Shown here piece by piece: positions 32,646 to 42,977 of a stretch of DNA of 64,000 nt. The position numbers and the translations under genes were made by a program. The first letter of the stretch is position 1. Every line of letters starts with the position of its first letter. A model generated the notes under the pieces. It was given only the letters and a program-made list of their open reading frames with translations. It searched no databases and was not told the origin of the DNA. The DNA comes from Winogradskyella marincola (GTDB lineage Bacteria > Bacteroidota > Bacteroidia > Flavobacteriales > Flavobacteriaceae): NCBI RefSeq assembly GCF_029624125.1, contig NZ_JARSBN010000003.1, positions 372,001 to 436,000 of the forward strand. The letters are read 5' to 3'.

Positions 32646-34199
32646 ATGTCTGAAACAAAACAAGCTGTTCAAGAGAAGAAAACCGACAAAGAATTATATG
32701 ATTATCAACAAGGTGCCATAAGTCAGATTTTTGAAAAATTTGATAATGCTCCAGACGATTACCATTTGCTATACCAATTGCCTACAGGTGGTGGTAAAAC
32801 AGTTATCTTTTCTGAAATGGTACGTCAATACCTAAAAAACCACAACAAAAAGGTATTGGTAATGACGCATCGTGTAGAGCTTTGTAATCAGACCTCAAAA
32901 ATGTTAACGAGTTTTGGTGTTGCTAATAAAGTGGTAAACAGTAAAGCTAATCTAGATGACCAGGCAGACTATTCTTGTTTTGTAGCCATGGTAGAAACTT
33001 TAAATAACCGTCTTAACGACAACAAGCTAGATATATCTGATGTTGGTCTGGTTATTATAGATGAGGCGCATTACAACTCGTTTACTAAACTTTTTAAGTT
33101 TTTTGAAAACTCATTTATTCTTGGTGTTACGGCAACACCTCTAAGTTCTAACAAAGAATTACCTATGAAGGGTAATTACAACGAACTTATTACAGGCGAA
33201 ACAATTGAAAGCCTTATAGAAAATGAATTCTTGGCACGTTGTGAAACCTATGCTTACGACATGGGATTAACATCGCTAGAAGTAGGTTCTAATGGAGATT
33301 ATACAGTAAAATCTTCAGAAGATTTATATTCTAGTCCTGCAATGCTTCAAAAAACAGTAGATGCTTACAAAAAACATTCGCTAGGTAAGAAAACCTTAAT
33401 CTTTAATAATGGTATTAACACTTCAATAAGTGTTTACTATGCTTTTAGAGAAGCTGGTCTGCCAATAATGCATCTAGATAATACAGCAACAAAAAAGCAA
33501 CGTAAACAAATCCTAGATTGGTTTCACGAAACACCAAATGCCATCTTAACTTCTGTAAGTATATTAACCACTGGTTTTGATGAGCCTACGATAGATACAA
33601 TAATCTTAAACAGAGCAACAAAATCGTTAACACTATACTACCAAATGATTGGTCGTGGTTCTCGTATATTAAACAACAAAGAGAAGTTTACAGTTATAGA
33701 TCTTGGTAACAACTTATACCGTTTTGGTCCTTGGGGAGCAGACCTTGATTGGCAACTGATTTTTAAATCTCCTAATTGGTATGCAGACAGAATTAAAAGT
33801 GATGAGGCTATTGAGGCAGATTTTAAGCACGACTTATCAGATGATATTAAAGATGAGTTTTCTAAGTCTGAAAACACCTATTTTGATATTAGACAAACCT
33901 ACAAAGACGCTGTAGCTGCAGGCGAATCTTCAAAAGTTGTATTAGAGCGCTCAATAGAACATCATGCTAAAATATGTATAGAAAACAGTGAAGATGTTTA
34001 CGATGCAATTGCTCTAGCCAAATTGCTAAAGGAAGATATTAATCAGCGTATAGAAGTATATGCAAAATGTATTAGTAAGAGTACTTATAATTTTTTAAAG
34101 TGGTTAAAAGATGATTACCAAAAGAAATTAAATTCGTATCTACGTACTAACTTTGATGAAAAGTTTGAAGAAATACATGGCTATCCACCAGAAGAATAA
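32646..34199 (+). CDS. Superfamily II DEAD/DEAH-box helicase
   Basis: A 517-residue SF2 helicase. In order: the Q/ATP region, Walker A in LPTGGGKTVIF (Lys51), motif Ia in VMTHRVELCNQ, Walker B/DEAH in VIIDEAHYN (about 137-145), motif III-like VTATPL, motif V LTTGFDEPTID, and motif VI QMIGRGSRIL. The C-terminal 130 residues are helical without a recognised domain. The resemblance is to restriction-enzyme-R-subunit and DinG/UvsW-like helicases. A role in DNA repair or RNA metabolism cannot be told apart here. A DUF6090 gene starts 3 bp after its stop. Confidence 0.88.
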   Translation: MSETKQAVQEKKTDKELYDYQQGAISQIFEKFDNAPDDYHLLYQLPTGGGKTVIFSEMVRQYLKNHNKKVLVMTHRVELCNQTSKMLTSFGVANKVVNSKANLDDQADYSCFVAMVETLNNRLNDNKLDISDVGLVIIDEAHYNSFTKLFKFFENSFILGVTATPLSSNKELPMKGNYNELITGETIESLIENEFLARCETYAYDMGLTSLEVGSNGDYTVKSSEDLYSSPAMLQKTVDAYKKHSLGKKTLIFNNGINTSISVYYAFREAGLPIMHLDNTATKKQRKQILDWFHETPNAILTSVSILTTGFDEPTIDTIILNRATKSLTLYYQMIGRGSRILNNKEKFTVIDLGNNLYRFGPWGADLDWQLIFKSPNWYADRIKSDEAIEADFKHDLSDDIKDEFSKSENTYFDIRQTYKDAVAAGESSKVVLERSIEHHAKICIENSEDVYDAIALAKLLKEDINQRIEVYAKCISKSTYNFLKWLKDDYQKKLNSYLRTNFDEKFEEIHGYPPEE

Positions 34200-34202
34200 G
34201 AT

Positions 34203-34925
34203 ATGAGAATTTTTAATGCTTCAAGACTCAAGATGCTTAAAAGCAAACGCTTAAAGAACTATATACTTTATGCCTTGGGCGAAATCATCTTAGTAGTCTT
34301 GGGCATTTTAATTGCACTCAAGGTTAATAATAACAATCTTGAAAACCAAAAACAGCAACAGCTTTTAGGCTCTGCAAATAGAGTTTTAGAGCTTATGCAA
34401 AAAGACGATTCTGATATCGATGATGTTCTTAAACATTGGGTTAATGTTGAAAAAACCATCGACACGGTTTTAGTTATCACCAAAGCTACTGAGCCAATTG
34501 TTAATTGCGAATCGTGTTTAAACCTGCTTTTAAGCATAAAACTACCTGAGTTAGATGATGAAATTGTACAATTAATCTCTAACGAAGACCTTTCTAATTC
34601 TGAGCTTGATACCACTTTAAAAGCTATAGCAAAAGATTATAAAAGCATATTAATCACAGCAAATTTTTATAAAGAGTCATCTACAGAAGTTTTAAAAGAT
34701 CATTTGGGTTACCTAAAAGAAAACTATGCTTGGTTTGCACAATATGTATACAACGGCATATGTGATGAAGCGTGCCAGGAATATCACAATAATAGTTCAG
34801 ATTACAGAAATAAAGTAGCCTATCTAAACTTTATTCTTTATGATAGCTACCAATACGATTTGTTAGTTTTTAAGGACAGATTAAAAAATCATATATCAAA
34901 ACTAAAAAGCATTCTAAATAATTGA
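34203..34925 (+). CDS. DUF6090 family membrane-anchored protein
   Basis: A 240-residue protein with the DUF6090 hallmark N-terminus: a positively charged segment (LKSKRLKNYILYALGEI) leading into one membrane helix (IILVVLGILIALKVNN), followed by a long helical ectodomain with pairs of Cys (CESC, CDEAC). The function of DUF6090 proteins is unknown; they are common in Flavobacteriia and often encoded singly. The 3-bp gap after the helicase may reflect translational coupling rather than shared function. Confidence 0.85.
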   Translation: MRIFNASRLKMLKSKRLKNYILYALGEIILVVLGILIALKVNNNNLENQKQQQLLGSANRVLELMQKDDSDIDDVLKHWVNVEKTIDTVLVITKATEPIVNCESCLNLLLSIKLPELDDEIVQLISNEDLSNSELDTTLKAIAKDYKSILITANFYKESSTEVLKDHLGYLKENYAWFAQYVYNGICDEACQEYHNNSSDYRNKVAYLNFILYDSYQYDLLVFKDRLKNHISKLKSILNN

Positions 34926-35025
34926 TAATAAAAAATTTAAGTGTGTTTTGTTAATTTTTTAGTTTAATATTAAAGTCCATCAAAATTGTAGAGCTTAGAT
35001 TAGTCAATTTCTTATTTTATTATAA

Positions 35026-35475
35026 ATGAGTACAAAAAAGAACAATACCACAAAGAAACCAGATTTGGTAGTGTTTGATGAAGAAAAACAACGCTACGAT
35101 GCTGCATTTAGACCTTATGCAACGAGTGTTGGCGCACCACAAATAAAGCTACCAAATAACGGTACATGGAAGAGTTCTCAAATCCATAAGGCCAACAAGC
35201 AGCTAAAAGCCAAATATGAAGCTATTAAAGCCGAGTACGATGCACTGATAAAAGTTATGGAGTATAACGAGCTTGTTACTAATGCAAAATTCACCTTTGA
35301 GCCTCTCATTGGAGAAACCTATCATCTTTACAATAATCAAAAGCAAGAACCTTTTTTATCTATTATAGAACCAGACAGTTGCAACTTTAAACATCTTGGC
35401 AGTTTTCGTTTAAACTCTAACTACCTATGGGAAAAAATAGAGCAAAATAACACTACATTTTTAGATAAGATCTAG
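35026..35475 (+). CDS. DUF2452 family protein
   Basis: A 149-residue cytosolic protein with the DUF2452 pattern: KKPDLVVFDEEKQRYDAAF at the start, PYATSVGAPQIKLPN, then a long helix (KANKQLKAKYEAIKAEYDAL) and GETYHLYNNQKQEPFLSII. No catalytic motif and no known function. It is probably transcribed on its own; its 100-bp upstream region has no perfect promoter match. Confidence 0.85.
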   Translation: MSTKKNNTTKKPDLVVFDEEKQRYDAAFRPYATSVGAPQIKLPNNGTWKSSQIHKANKQLKAKYEAIKAEYDALIKVMEYNELVTNAKFTFEPLIGETYHLYNNQKQEPFLSIIEPDSCNFKHLGSFRLNSNYLWEKIEQNNTTFLDKI

Positions 35476-35559
35476 TCTTTATTCTATCAATTTTTCAAAA
35501 TTTATTTTTAAAACAAACGGATAAATAGTATTTTGTTCGGTAGAATAGAATCTACCCTT

Positions 35560-36831
35560 ATGCGTTTAGAAAAAGATAAGATAATAGAACGTCAGCTTCG
35601 TTTTCAAGAGTTGTTGATTAGTATTTCTACAACTTATATCAATGCTGATATCTCTGACATAGATCAAATCATTCAAAAATCTCTAAAACAAATAGGTGAG
35701 TTTGTAGAATCAGATCGTAGTTATATTTTTTCATACGATTTTACAAATAACACCACAACAAACACATACGAATGGTGTGCTCAAGGCATTACACCAGAGA
35801 TTGATAATCTCAAAAACATTCCTTTAGATTTTATTCCACAATGGTTAGAAGCGCACCGCAAAAGTGAAGCATTTTGGGTAGAAGACGTTAGTGCTTTACC
35901 AGATGATGGCGAGCTTGGCCTTAAAGCTATTTTAGAACCTCAAGGTATCAAAAGCTTAATTACAATACCTAAAATAAAAAATAATGAACTTGTTGGTTTT
36001 ATAGGTTTTGATTCTGTAAACAAACTCAATAAGTATAATGATCGCGAAAAAGAAATCCTATTTGTCTATGCCAATATGCTGGTCAACTTAGAGCAGCGCA
36101 AAGAATACGAAGAACGTATACAGGAACAAGAAGCCAAAAAACAAGAACTTTTAGAGCATCTTTCTCAACAAAACAAGGCTTTAAATGAGTATGCACATGT
36201 AGTCTCTCACGATCTTAAAGCTCCGCTTATTAATATCCATACATTAGTAAGCTGGTTTATGGATGACAACAAAGACAAAATCACAGAAGATGAGTATTTT
36301 CCTTTGCAAAAAGTCTTGTTTAATGTAGAAAAAATGGATTTGCTTATTAAAGGAATCTTAGATTACTCAACCATAGACAGGATAGATACAGAAGACAGTT
36401 TGGTAAATCTTAATAAAACTATTGAGGAAGTCTTACAAACCTTGCTCATCCCAGAGCATATAACCATTAAAGCTCAAAATAACATGCCAACATTGTTTGG
36501 CAACACTTGGAGATTTAAGCAAGTGTTTCAGAACCTTATTCAAAATGCTGTTAAATACTGTGATAAGACTCAAGGTAGAGTAGAAGTTGGTTTTACCGAA
36601 AATGAAGACATGTATCAATTCTTTGTAAAAGATAATGGTATCGGCATCAACCCAAACTATTTTCATAAGATTTTTAAAATCTTTACCAAGCTAGAAAGTA
36701 CTGGCTCATCTTCTGGTATTGGGCTATCCATTGTAGAAAAAATTATAAAATACTACAAAGGCGAAATCTGGGTAGAAAGCAAAGAAGGTATGGGTACTGT
36801 CTTTTATTTCACCTTACCTAAAACATTATAA
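35560..36831 (+). CDS. GAF-domain sensor histidine kinase
   Basis: A 423-residue soluble kinase of two-component signalling. The start is set at the ATG at 35560; a TTG at 35533 would add nine residues. A GAF domain covers about 10-170 (ISTTYINADISDIDQI ... ITIPKIKNNELVGFIGFDS). A coiled coil (about 178-205) leads to the HisKA helix with His217 in YAHVVSHDLKAPL. The ATPase has the N-box NLIQNAVKY, G1 DNGIGI and G2 GIGLSIVEK. No response regulator is adjacent, so this is an orphan kinase; no membrane helix is present and the signal is unknown. Confidence 0.9.
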   Translation: MRLEKDKIIERQLRFQELLISISTTYINADISDIDQIIQKSLKQIGEFVESDRSYIFSYDFTNNTTTNTYEWCAQGITPEIDNLKNIPLDFIPQWLEAHRKSEAFWVEDVSALPDDGELGLKAILEPQGIKSLITIPKIKNNELVGFIGFDSVNKLNKYNDREKEILFVYANMLVNLEQRKEYEERIQEQEAKKQELLEHLSQQNKALNEYAHVVSHDLKAPLINIHTLVSWFMDDNKDKITEDEYFPLQKVLFNVEKMDLLIKGILDYSTIDRIDTEDSLVNLNKTIEEVLQTLLIPEHITIKAQNNMPTLFGNTWRFKQVFQNLIQNAVKYCDKTQGRVEVGFTENEDMYQFFVKDNGIGINPNYFHKIFKIFTKLESTGSSSGIGLSIVEKIIKYYKGEIWVESKEGMGTVFYFTLPKTL

Positions 36832-36965
36832 AACCTTCCATTACAGCCTGTTTTTCTTCAATATGAGATTTTGGTCATTCTCACAAAAATAATGGTTATA
36901 AAAAACCTTGGTTTTGCTGATAATTTTGTTCTCTCAAAAACAAATCAAAAAAATCGAGATTAAAA

Positions 36966-38183
36966 ATGAAGAAAAATAGTTTAAATACCAGACAGTTTTC
37001 AAAGTCTATTTTTATGATTATAGGCTTCTTAGCTATAATAATTTTGGTTTCGGCTTTCACGTTAAACGACACCAATGAGGACGCTGAAAATACCAATGCT
37101 GCACCACAGGCCATGCCTGTAGAAATAGCTTTACCTGTTTCTGAAACCATTACTGAGTGGGACGAATACACAGGTCGTTTTGAAGCCAGCAACAAAGTAG
37201 ACGTTCGTGCACGTGTAAGTGGTTTTTTAGAACGTGTAAACTTTAAAGATGGGCAAATTGTTAACAAAGGTGATGTGCTTTTTATTATAGACAACAGACC
37301 TTTTGTTATTGCTTTAGACCAAGCCAAAGCTGATTTAGCACAAGCGAAAGCTAACTTAGAAATTGCACAAGATAACTTTAACCGTGTTGAAAATTTAAAA
37401 GAAACTGGAGCAGTATCTATTGAAGAGTTCAACCGAAGAAAACAAGCTCTAGAATATGCTAAAGCTAGTATTCAGTTATCGCAAGCTCGTGTAGCGGATG
37501 CAAAATTAAACTTAGAATTTACACGTGTTAAAGCACCTATTTCTGGCTTAGTAAGTAGAGATCGTGTTAATGAAGGCAACCTTATAGATGGTGGTTCTTC
37601 AAATTCTACATTACTAACAACCATTGTAGCTACAAGTCCTATTCACTTTTATTTTACAAGTAGTGAATCTGATTACTTACGTTATGTGCGTTTAGCTAAT
37701 AATGGTGAAAGAAAGGCTGTACGTGCAAACGGACTTCCGGTGCTTATTAAACTTCAAGATGAAGACGAGTTTGTTCACGAAGCTAAAATAGATTTTGTAG
37801 ACAATCAAATTGATAATAGTACAGGAACCATAGAAAACAGAGCTATTTTACCTAATAAAGACTTGATATTAGAGCCTGGAATGTTTGGTAAGGCTAGAAT
37901 TAGCGGAAGTGCTGAGCACAAAGCCATAATGATTCCTGAAGATATAATTGGCACCAACCAATCATTACGTTATGTTTATGTTTTAGGCGAAAATAATACG
38001 GTGACCAGTAAAAACATCACCTTAGGACCATTACATTCTAACGGCTTACGTATTGTTAGAGACGGTTTATTAGAAACAGATCAATTAATCGTTAACAACA
38101 TTCAAAAAATTAGACCTGGTATAGCAGTTACACCAGTAGAAACCAATTTAAAAACCAAAAAAGAACTTGCTATAAACCAATAA
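36966..38183 (+). CDS. RND efflux system periplasmic adaptor subunit
   Basis: The 405-residue membrane-fusion protein of a tripartite RND pump. It has an N-terminal anchor (about 15-33, IIGFLAIIILVSAF) and the adaptor series: lipoyl half-motifs (EASNKVDVRARVSGFLERV), a long alpha-hairpin (AKADLAQAKANLEIAQDNF and its partner), the FTRVKAPISGLVSRDRVN second lipoyl half, and a beta-barrel end. With the pump gene 104 bp downstream and the outer-membrane channel gene after that, it forms one drug or lipid efflux operon. Substrates are not predicted. Confidence 0.93.
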   Translation: MKKNSLNTRQFSKSIFMIIGFLAIIILVSAFTLNDTNEDAENTNAAPQAMPVEIALPVSETITEWDEYTGRFEASNKVDVRARVSGFLERVNFKDGQIVNKGDVLFIIDNRPFVIALDQAKADLAQAKANLEIAQDNFNRVENLKETGAVSIEEFNRRKQALEYAKASIQLSQARVADAKLNLEFTRVKAPISGLVSRDRVNEGNLIDGGSSNSTLLTTIVATSPIHFYFTSSESDYLRYVRLANNGERKAVRANGLPVLIKLQDEDEFVHEAKIDFVDNQIDNSTGTIENRAILPNKDLILEPGMFGKARISGSAEHKAIMIPEDIIGTNQSLRYVYVLGENNTVTSKNITLGPLHSNGLRIVRDGLLETDQLIVNNIQKIRPGIAVTPVETNLKTKKELAINQ

Positions 38184-38287
38184 CAAGTTATTAGCTAATC
38201 ATATTAAAACATACTTGTTTACAGTTTCTTACCCTTAAAAAGGATAATGAAACAGCCAGAGTTATGTTCAAATTTTAACAAAGCAAA

Positions 38288-41200
38288 ATGAAATTTAGCC
38301 ACATATTTATTAAAAGACCAATATTTGCAGCAGTACTAAGTGTACTTATACTTATAGTTGGTGGATTATCCTATTTTTCATTACCTGTCTCACAGTTTCC
38401 AGATGTTGCTCCACCAACCGTAGAAGTGGTTGCTTCATATCCAGGAGCAAGTGCCAAAACACTATCCGAAACTGTTGCTGCACCTTTAGAAAAAGAAATT
38501 AATGGTGTAGAAGGTATGATTTATATGACCTCACAATCTTCTGCCGATGGTAGAGTTACTGTACAAATTGCATTTGAACTAGGAACCGATTTAGATCGTG
38601 CGCAAGTACAGGTACAAAACCGAGTTGCTATCGCAGAACCGCGTTTGCCAGAGTCAGTACGACGTTTAGGAATTACCACAAAGAAGATATCACCAGATAT
38701 TTTACTCTTAGTTAACCTTATTTCACCTAATGAAACCTATGATCAAATTTACATGGGTAACTATGCCACATTACAGCTTAAGGACGAGTTGGCACGTTTA
38801 AAAGGTATTGGTGACATTCAGATATTTGGTGCGGCAGAATATGCAATGCGCATCTGGTTAGATCCTGATAAAATTGCAAATTTAGATATGACGGCTGGTG
38901 AAGTCGTTGCGGCATTACGTGCTCAAAACGTACAAATTGCCAGTGGTACATTAAACACTTTACCATCAGGTACACAATCAGCTTTCGAAGTAAATATTCA
39001 AACACAAGGAAAACTAATTACACCTGAAGAGTTTGAAAACGTCATCGTTAAATCTGCTGAAGACAACAGAATTGTAAAACTTAAAGACGTTGGCCGTGTA
39101 GAATTAGGCGCACAAAACTATGCCACAAAAGGGTATTTAGGTAAAAAACCAGCTATTGCGATGCCTATTTTTCAGCAACCTGGTGGTAATGCATTAGAAA
39201 CAGCAGCGAGTATTAAAGAAACTATGGAAAGATTATCTAAAAACTTTCCTGAAGATCTAGAGTATAAAATTGAATATAACCCAACAGAGTTCATTCAAAA
39301 ATCGGTAGATCAAGTATACAGCACCATTTTTGAAGCGGTAATCCTAGTAATTTTAGTGATTTTACTATTCCTTCAATCTTGGCGTGCTGCTATTATCCCA
39401 ATTTTAGCCATTCCAGTATCCTTAGTTGGTACGTTTGCTATTATGCAAGGTATTGGGTTTTCACTTAATAACTTAACATTGTTTGGATTGGTATTGGCTA
39501 TTGGTATTGTGGTAGATGATGCAATTGTCGTCGTAGAAAACATGGAACGTTATCTCGAAGAAGGCTATTCACCAAAAGAAGCTGCTTTTAAAACCATGAA
39601 CGAAGTTGGTGGTGCCTTAGTAGCAATCGGATTAGTATTAATTGCTGTATTTATTCCTACTGCTTTTTTAGACGGATTCTCAGGTCAGTTTTACAAACAA
39701 TTTGGTGTTACCATTGCTGTAGCCACAGCTATTTCAGTATTTGTGTCACTAACGCTAAGTCCGGCTATGGCTGCATTATTAATGCGTCACGAAGATAAAA
39801 GCAAAGCGAAAAAAACACCTTTGGTATTAAAACCGTTTGTGTTTTTGGGTAATGCCTTTAACCGTTTTATGGACAAGATTTCTGAGAAATATGGTAAAAG
39901 TGTTCAAAAACTAGTACGAACAGGCACCATGGTTATGGTGGTTTATGGTGGATTAATTGCTATAACAGGATTTGAATTCAACCGTGTATCTCAAGGATTT
40001 GTACCTGCAATGGACCAACAGTATTTTGTAACAGTTATACAGTTACCTCCTGGTTCTTCTTTAAGTAGAACAGACGAAGTTGTTAAAAAGATCTTAGACA
40101 TAACACTAGATACTGATGGTGTAGAAACGGCTGTTTCATTTACAGGTTTTGATGCCGCTTCGTTTACCAACGCTTCAAATGCAGCTGCCATTTTTATAAC
40201 ACTTGAAGATTTTGATAAAAGAACCGAAAAAGGTATAGAATACAATAATCTTCTTAATACACTCCGTGGTAAAGTCGCTGTTGTAGATGATGCTGTTGTA
40301 TTTGTTATACCACCTCCATCGGTTGCAGGTATTGGTAATGCAGGTGGATTTAGAATGATGGTACAAGACCGAGCCAACTTAGGTACGGAAGCTTTAATTG
40401 AAGCAACAAATAACTTAGCAATGGCAGCCAACCAAGATCCAATCTTAAGTAATGTATTTACTTTTTTTAATGATAGAACACCTCAGCTATATTTAGACAT
40501 TGATAGAAACAAAGCTCAGCAATTGGGTGTTAATGTCAATGAAGTGTTTCAGTCACTAGAAATTTATATGGGATCTGCGTTTGTAAACGATTTTAACTAT
40601 TTGGGTAGAACGTTTCAGGTAACAGCGCAAGCCGATTCACCAAACCGTTTAACACCAGACGACATTGCACGTATTAAAGTACGTAACAATAAAGGTGAAA
40701 TGGTACCATTAGGAACCATTGCCACTCAAAAAGATATTTCTGGTCCTTCTAGAATACCACGTTTTAACTTGTATCCTTCAGCATCTTTAAATGGTGATGT
40801 GTCAGCAGGCTTTAGTTCTGGTCAGGCATTAGCACGTATGGAAGAATTGGCAGAAGATATTTTACCACAAGGTATTTCTTACCAATGGACCGAAATGGCT
40901 TATCAAGAAAAGCAAACAGGTAACACAGCTGGCATCGCCTTTTTATTAGCAGTAATATTTGTATTCTTATTATTGGCGGCACAATTTGAAAGTTTAGTGC
41001 TACCATTAGCAGTGATCTTTATTGTACCTATGGTATTACTATCGGCAATTGTTGGTATTGATTTAGCTGGATTAGACAACAATATCATGGTGCAAATCGG
41101 TTTAATTGTATTGGTTGGTCTAGCTAGTAAAAACGCGATTCTTATTGTAGAATTTGCCAAGCAATTAGAAGATCAAGGTACTGATCTAAAAACAGCCGTT

Positions 41201-41428
41201 ATACAAGCATCAAAACTGCGTTTACGACCTATTTTAATGACAGCAATGGCTTTTATTTTGGGTGTAGTTCCATTAGCCATTTCTACTGGAGCTGGTGCCG
41301 AATTGCGAGTATCCTTAGGTATAGCAGTATTTAGCGGTATGCTAGGTGTTACCATCTTCGGTATTTTCTTAACACCAGTATTTTATTACCTAGGTAGAAA
41401 ATGGACAACCAAAAAACAAACACTATAA
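38288..41428 (+). CDS. RND efflux transporter permease, HAE1/AcrB type
   Basis: A 1046-residue proton-driven inner-membrane pump. It begins with the AcrB-type KRPIFAAVLSVLILIVGGLSYF. Twelve membrane helices are in two sets of six, with two large periplasmic loops of about 300 residues each. The proton-relay aspartates are in GIVVDDAIVVVEN (TM4). The conserved GSSLSRTDEVV and ALARMEELAEDILP lie in the loops. The length and sequence suit the hydrophobe/amphiphile efflux-1 family. Its stop codon is 2 bp before the outer-membrane component, so the two are translationally close. Confidence 0.95.
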   Translation: MKFSHIFIKRPIFAAVLSVLILIVGGLSYFSLPVSQFPDVAPPTVEVVASYPGASAKTLSETVAAPLEKEINGVEGMIYMTSQSSADGRVTVQIAFELGTDLDRAQVQVQNRVAIAEPRLPESVRRLGITTKKISPDILLLVNLISPNETYDQIYMGNYATLQLKDELARLKGIGDIQIFGAAEYAMRIWLDPDKIANLDMTAGEVVAALRAQNVQIASGTLNTLPSGTQSAFEVNIQTQGKLITPEEFENVIVKSAEDNRIVKLKDVGRVELGAQNYATKGYLGKKPAIAMPIFQQPGGNALETAASIKETMERLSKNFPEDLEYKIEYNPTEFIQKSVDQVYSTIFEAVILVILVILLFLQSWRAAIIPILAIPVSLVGTFAIMQGIGFSLNNLTLFGLVLAIGIVVDDAIVVVENMERYLEEGYSPKEAAFKTMNEVGGALVAIGLVLIAVFIPTAFLDGFSGQFYKQFGVTIAVATAISVFVSLTLSPAMAALLMRHEDKSKAKKTPLVLKPFVFLGNAFNRFMDKISEKYGKSVQKLVRTGTMVMVVYGGLIAITGFEFNRVSQGFVPAMDQQYFVTVIQLPPGSSLSRTDEVVKKILDITLDTDGVETAVSFTGFDAASFTNASNAAAIFITLEDFDKRTEKGIEYNNLLNTLRGKVAVVDDAVVFVIPPPSVAGIGNAGGFRMMVQDRANLGTEALIEATNNLAMAANQDPILSNVFTFFNDRTPQLYLDIDRNKAQQLGVNVNEVFQSLEIYMGSAFVNDFNYLGRTFQVTAQADSPNRLTPDDIARIKVRNNKGEMVPLGTIATQKDISGPSRIPRFNLYPSASLNGDVSAGFSSGQALARMEELAEDILPQGISYQWTEMAYQEKQTGNTAGIAFLLAVIFVFLLLAAQFESLVLPLAVIFIVPMVLLSAIVGIDLAGLDNNIMVQIGLIVLVGLASKNAILIVEFAKQLEDQGTDLKTAVIQASKLRLRPILMTAMAFILGVVPLAISTGAGAELRVSLGIAVFSGMLGVTIFGIFLTPVFYYLGRKWTTKKQTL

Positions 41429-41430
41429 CA

Positions 41431-42906
41431 ATGAAAACAATAAACTATATAAGTCTTGTCACACTAGCTGTAATACTAACATCTTGTGGTATTACAAAAC
41501 GCGATTTTAACGTGCAGTCTGGTGTCACTGTATCTGACGCTTTTTTTGAAGACAATCTACAAAAAGAGATTTATGTTAGTACAGAAACCACTCAAAAATG
41601 GTGGACAGAATTTAACGACCCTATTTTAGATACGCTAATTAGTAAAGTTCTACAGCACAACTTAGATATTAATACTGCTGTTGCTAATTTTGAAGCATCT
41701 CGCGCCTTTTTAAAAGGTACAAAATTAGACCGTTTCCCTACGGTAACGTTAAACGGTAACTACACCAGAACACGATTAGGAGAAAATGTTTTTGTACCTG
41801 GAGCAAACCCAACGTACAATAATTTTAATGGTAGTTTTGATGCCTTTTGGGAAGCCGATGTTTTTGGTCGTGTATCTAACCGTATTAAAGGCGCTTACGC
41901 CAACAGTCAGTTAGCATTAGCAGATATGCAAAGCGTATATATTAGCATATTTGCAGAAACTGCCAGAAATTATATGGAATTACGAGGTACACAACACATG
42001 TTAAGTATTGCAGAGCGTAATCTAAAAGGTCAGCAAAGTACTTATGATTTAACAGTGAAATTGTTAGAAGCTGGTACAAGTAATAATTTAGATGTGTCAA
42101 GAGCGTTAGCCCAATTAGAGAATACCAGAGCAACAATTCATCCTTTAAAGGCACGTATTGAAGCTTTAAAAAATAGTTTGAACGTACTAATTGGTGAAGT
42201 ACCAGGTGAGATTGATGATACCTTATTAACAGAGCAACCATTACCAAGCTTACCAGAAACGGTTGCTTTAGGCGATGTTAATGAGTTGTTACGTCGCAGA
42301 CCAGATGTTAGAAGTGCTGAAGCTACTTTACAAATACAGATTGCAAAATATAATATTTCGGTAGCCGATTTGTATCCTAAAGTACAATTTGGTGGTTCTA
42401 TTGGATTTTCGGCTGTAGATTTTTCTAACTTTGCCCAAAAAGAATCATTTACATGGAGCATTATGCCTAGTATAACATGGGCAGCTTTTAATTTAGGTCG
42501 TGTAAAACAACAAATTAATCAAAACGATGCCTTAACGCTTGCGGCTTTAAACCAGTATGAAAAAACCGTTTTAAAAGCTCTAGAAGAAACTAAAACCGCA
42601 TTAGCAAATTATGCCAACGAGCTACAGAGACGCGAAAACCTACGCGCATCATCAGAAGCTAGTGCTAAAGCTGCTACTATAGCTAAACAACGTTACGAAG
42701 CAGGTTTAGACAATTTTATAGATTATTTAAGCGCTGAAAATACCATGTTGGTATCCGAAAATTTATTAGCTACCAGCGAAATAACTGCTTCCACATATTT
42801 AATTGCTATTTATAAAGCATTAGGTGGAGGATGGGATATCATAACAGAAGACGATATTAAAACTAAAATAGAGCTGTTAAAACAAAAAGAAACCTCATCA
42901 AAATAA
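41431..42906 (+). CDS. Efflux system outer-membrane lipoprotein, NodT/OprM type
   Basis: A 491-residue outer-membrane channel of the TolC superfamily with a lipoprotein signal (lipobox LTSC, Cys19). The start is set at 41431, 2 bp after the pump's stop codon; a longer frame overlapping the pump gene lacks the signal. Two internally repeated helical-hairpin units each carry the family's LGRVSNRIKGAY/LGRVKQQINQN-type helix, with the second conserved RRPDVRSAEATL in between. It completes the tripartite pump. Confidence 0.93.
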   Translation: MKTINYISLVTLAVILTSCGITKRDFNVQSGVTVSDAFFEDNLQKEIYVSTETTQKWWTEFNDPILDTLISKVLQHNLDINTAVANFEASRAFLKGTKLDRFPTVTLNGNYTRTRLGENVFVPGANPTYNNFNGSFDAFWEADVFGRVSNRIKGAYANSQLALADMQSVYISIFAETARNYMELRGTQHMLSIAERNLKGQQSTYDLTVKLLEAGTSNNLDVSRALAQLENTRATIHPLKARIEALKNSLNVLIGEVPGEIDDTLLTEQPLPSLPETVALGDVNELLRRRPDVRSAEATLQIQIAKYNISVADLYPKVQFGGSIGFSAVDFSNFAQKESFTWSIMPSITWAAFNLGRVKQQINQNDALTLAALNQYEKTVLKALEETKTALANYANELQRRENLRASSEASAKAATIAKQRYEAGLDNFIDYLSAENTMLVSENLLATSEITASTYLIAIYKALGGGWDIITEDDIKTKIELLKQKETSSK

Positions 42907-42977
42907 GTAATGAAAAGCAAATCGAAACGACAGTAAATAATAGTTTCGTAAACAAAACAGTATCCAACCAACAGAAT

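Noticed and set aside
36896..37432. 178-aa reverse frame over the RND adaptor start
   Set aside because: Shadow of the adaptor's Ala/Lys-rich alpha-hairpin codons; the plus strand has a complete adaptor.
41401..41430. OMF gene start overlapping the RND pump
   Set aside because: The upstream start would put ten residues before the lipoprotein signal; the ATG at 41431 gives a proper lipobox distance.
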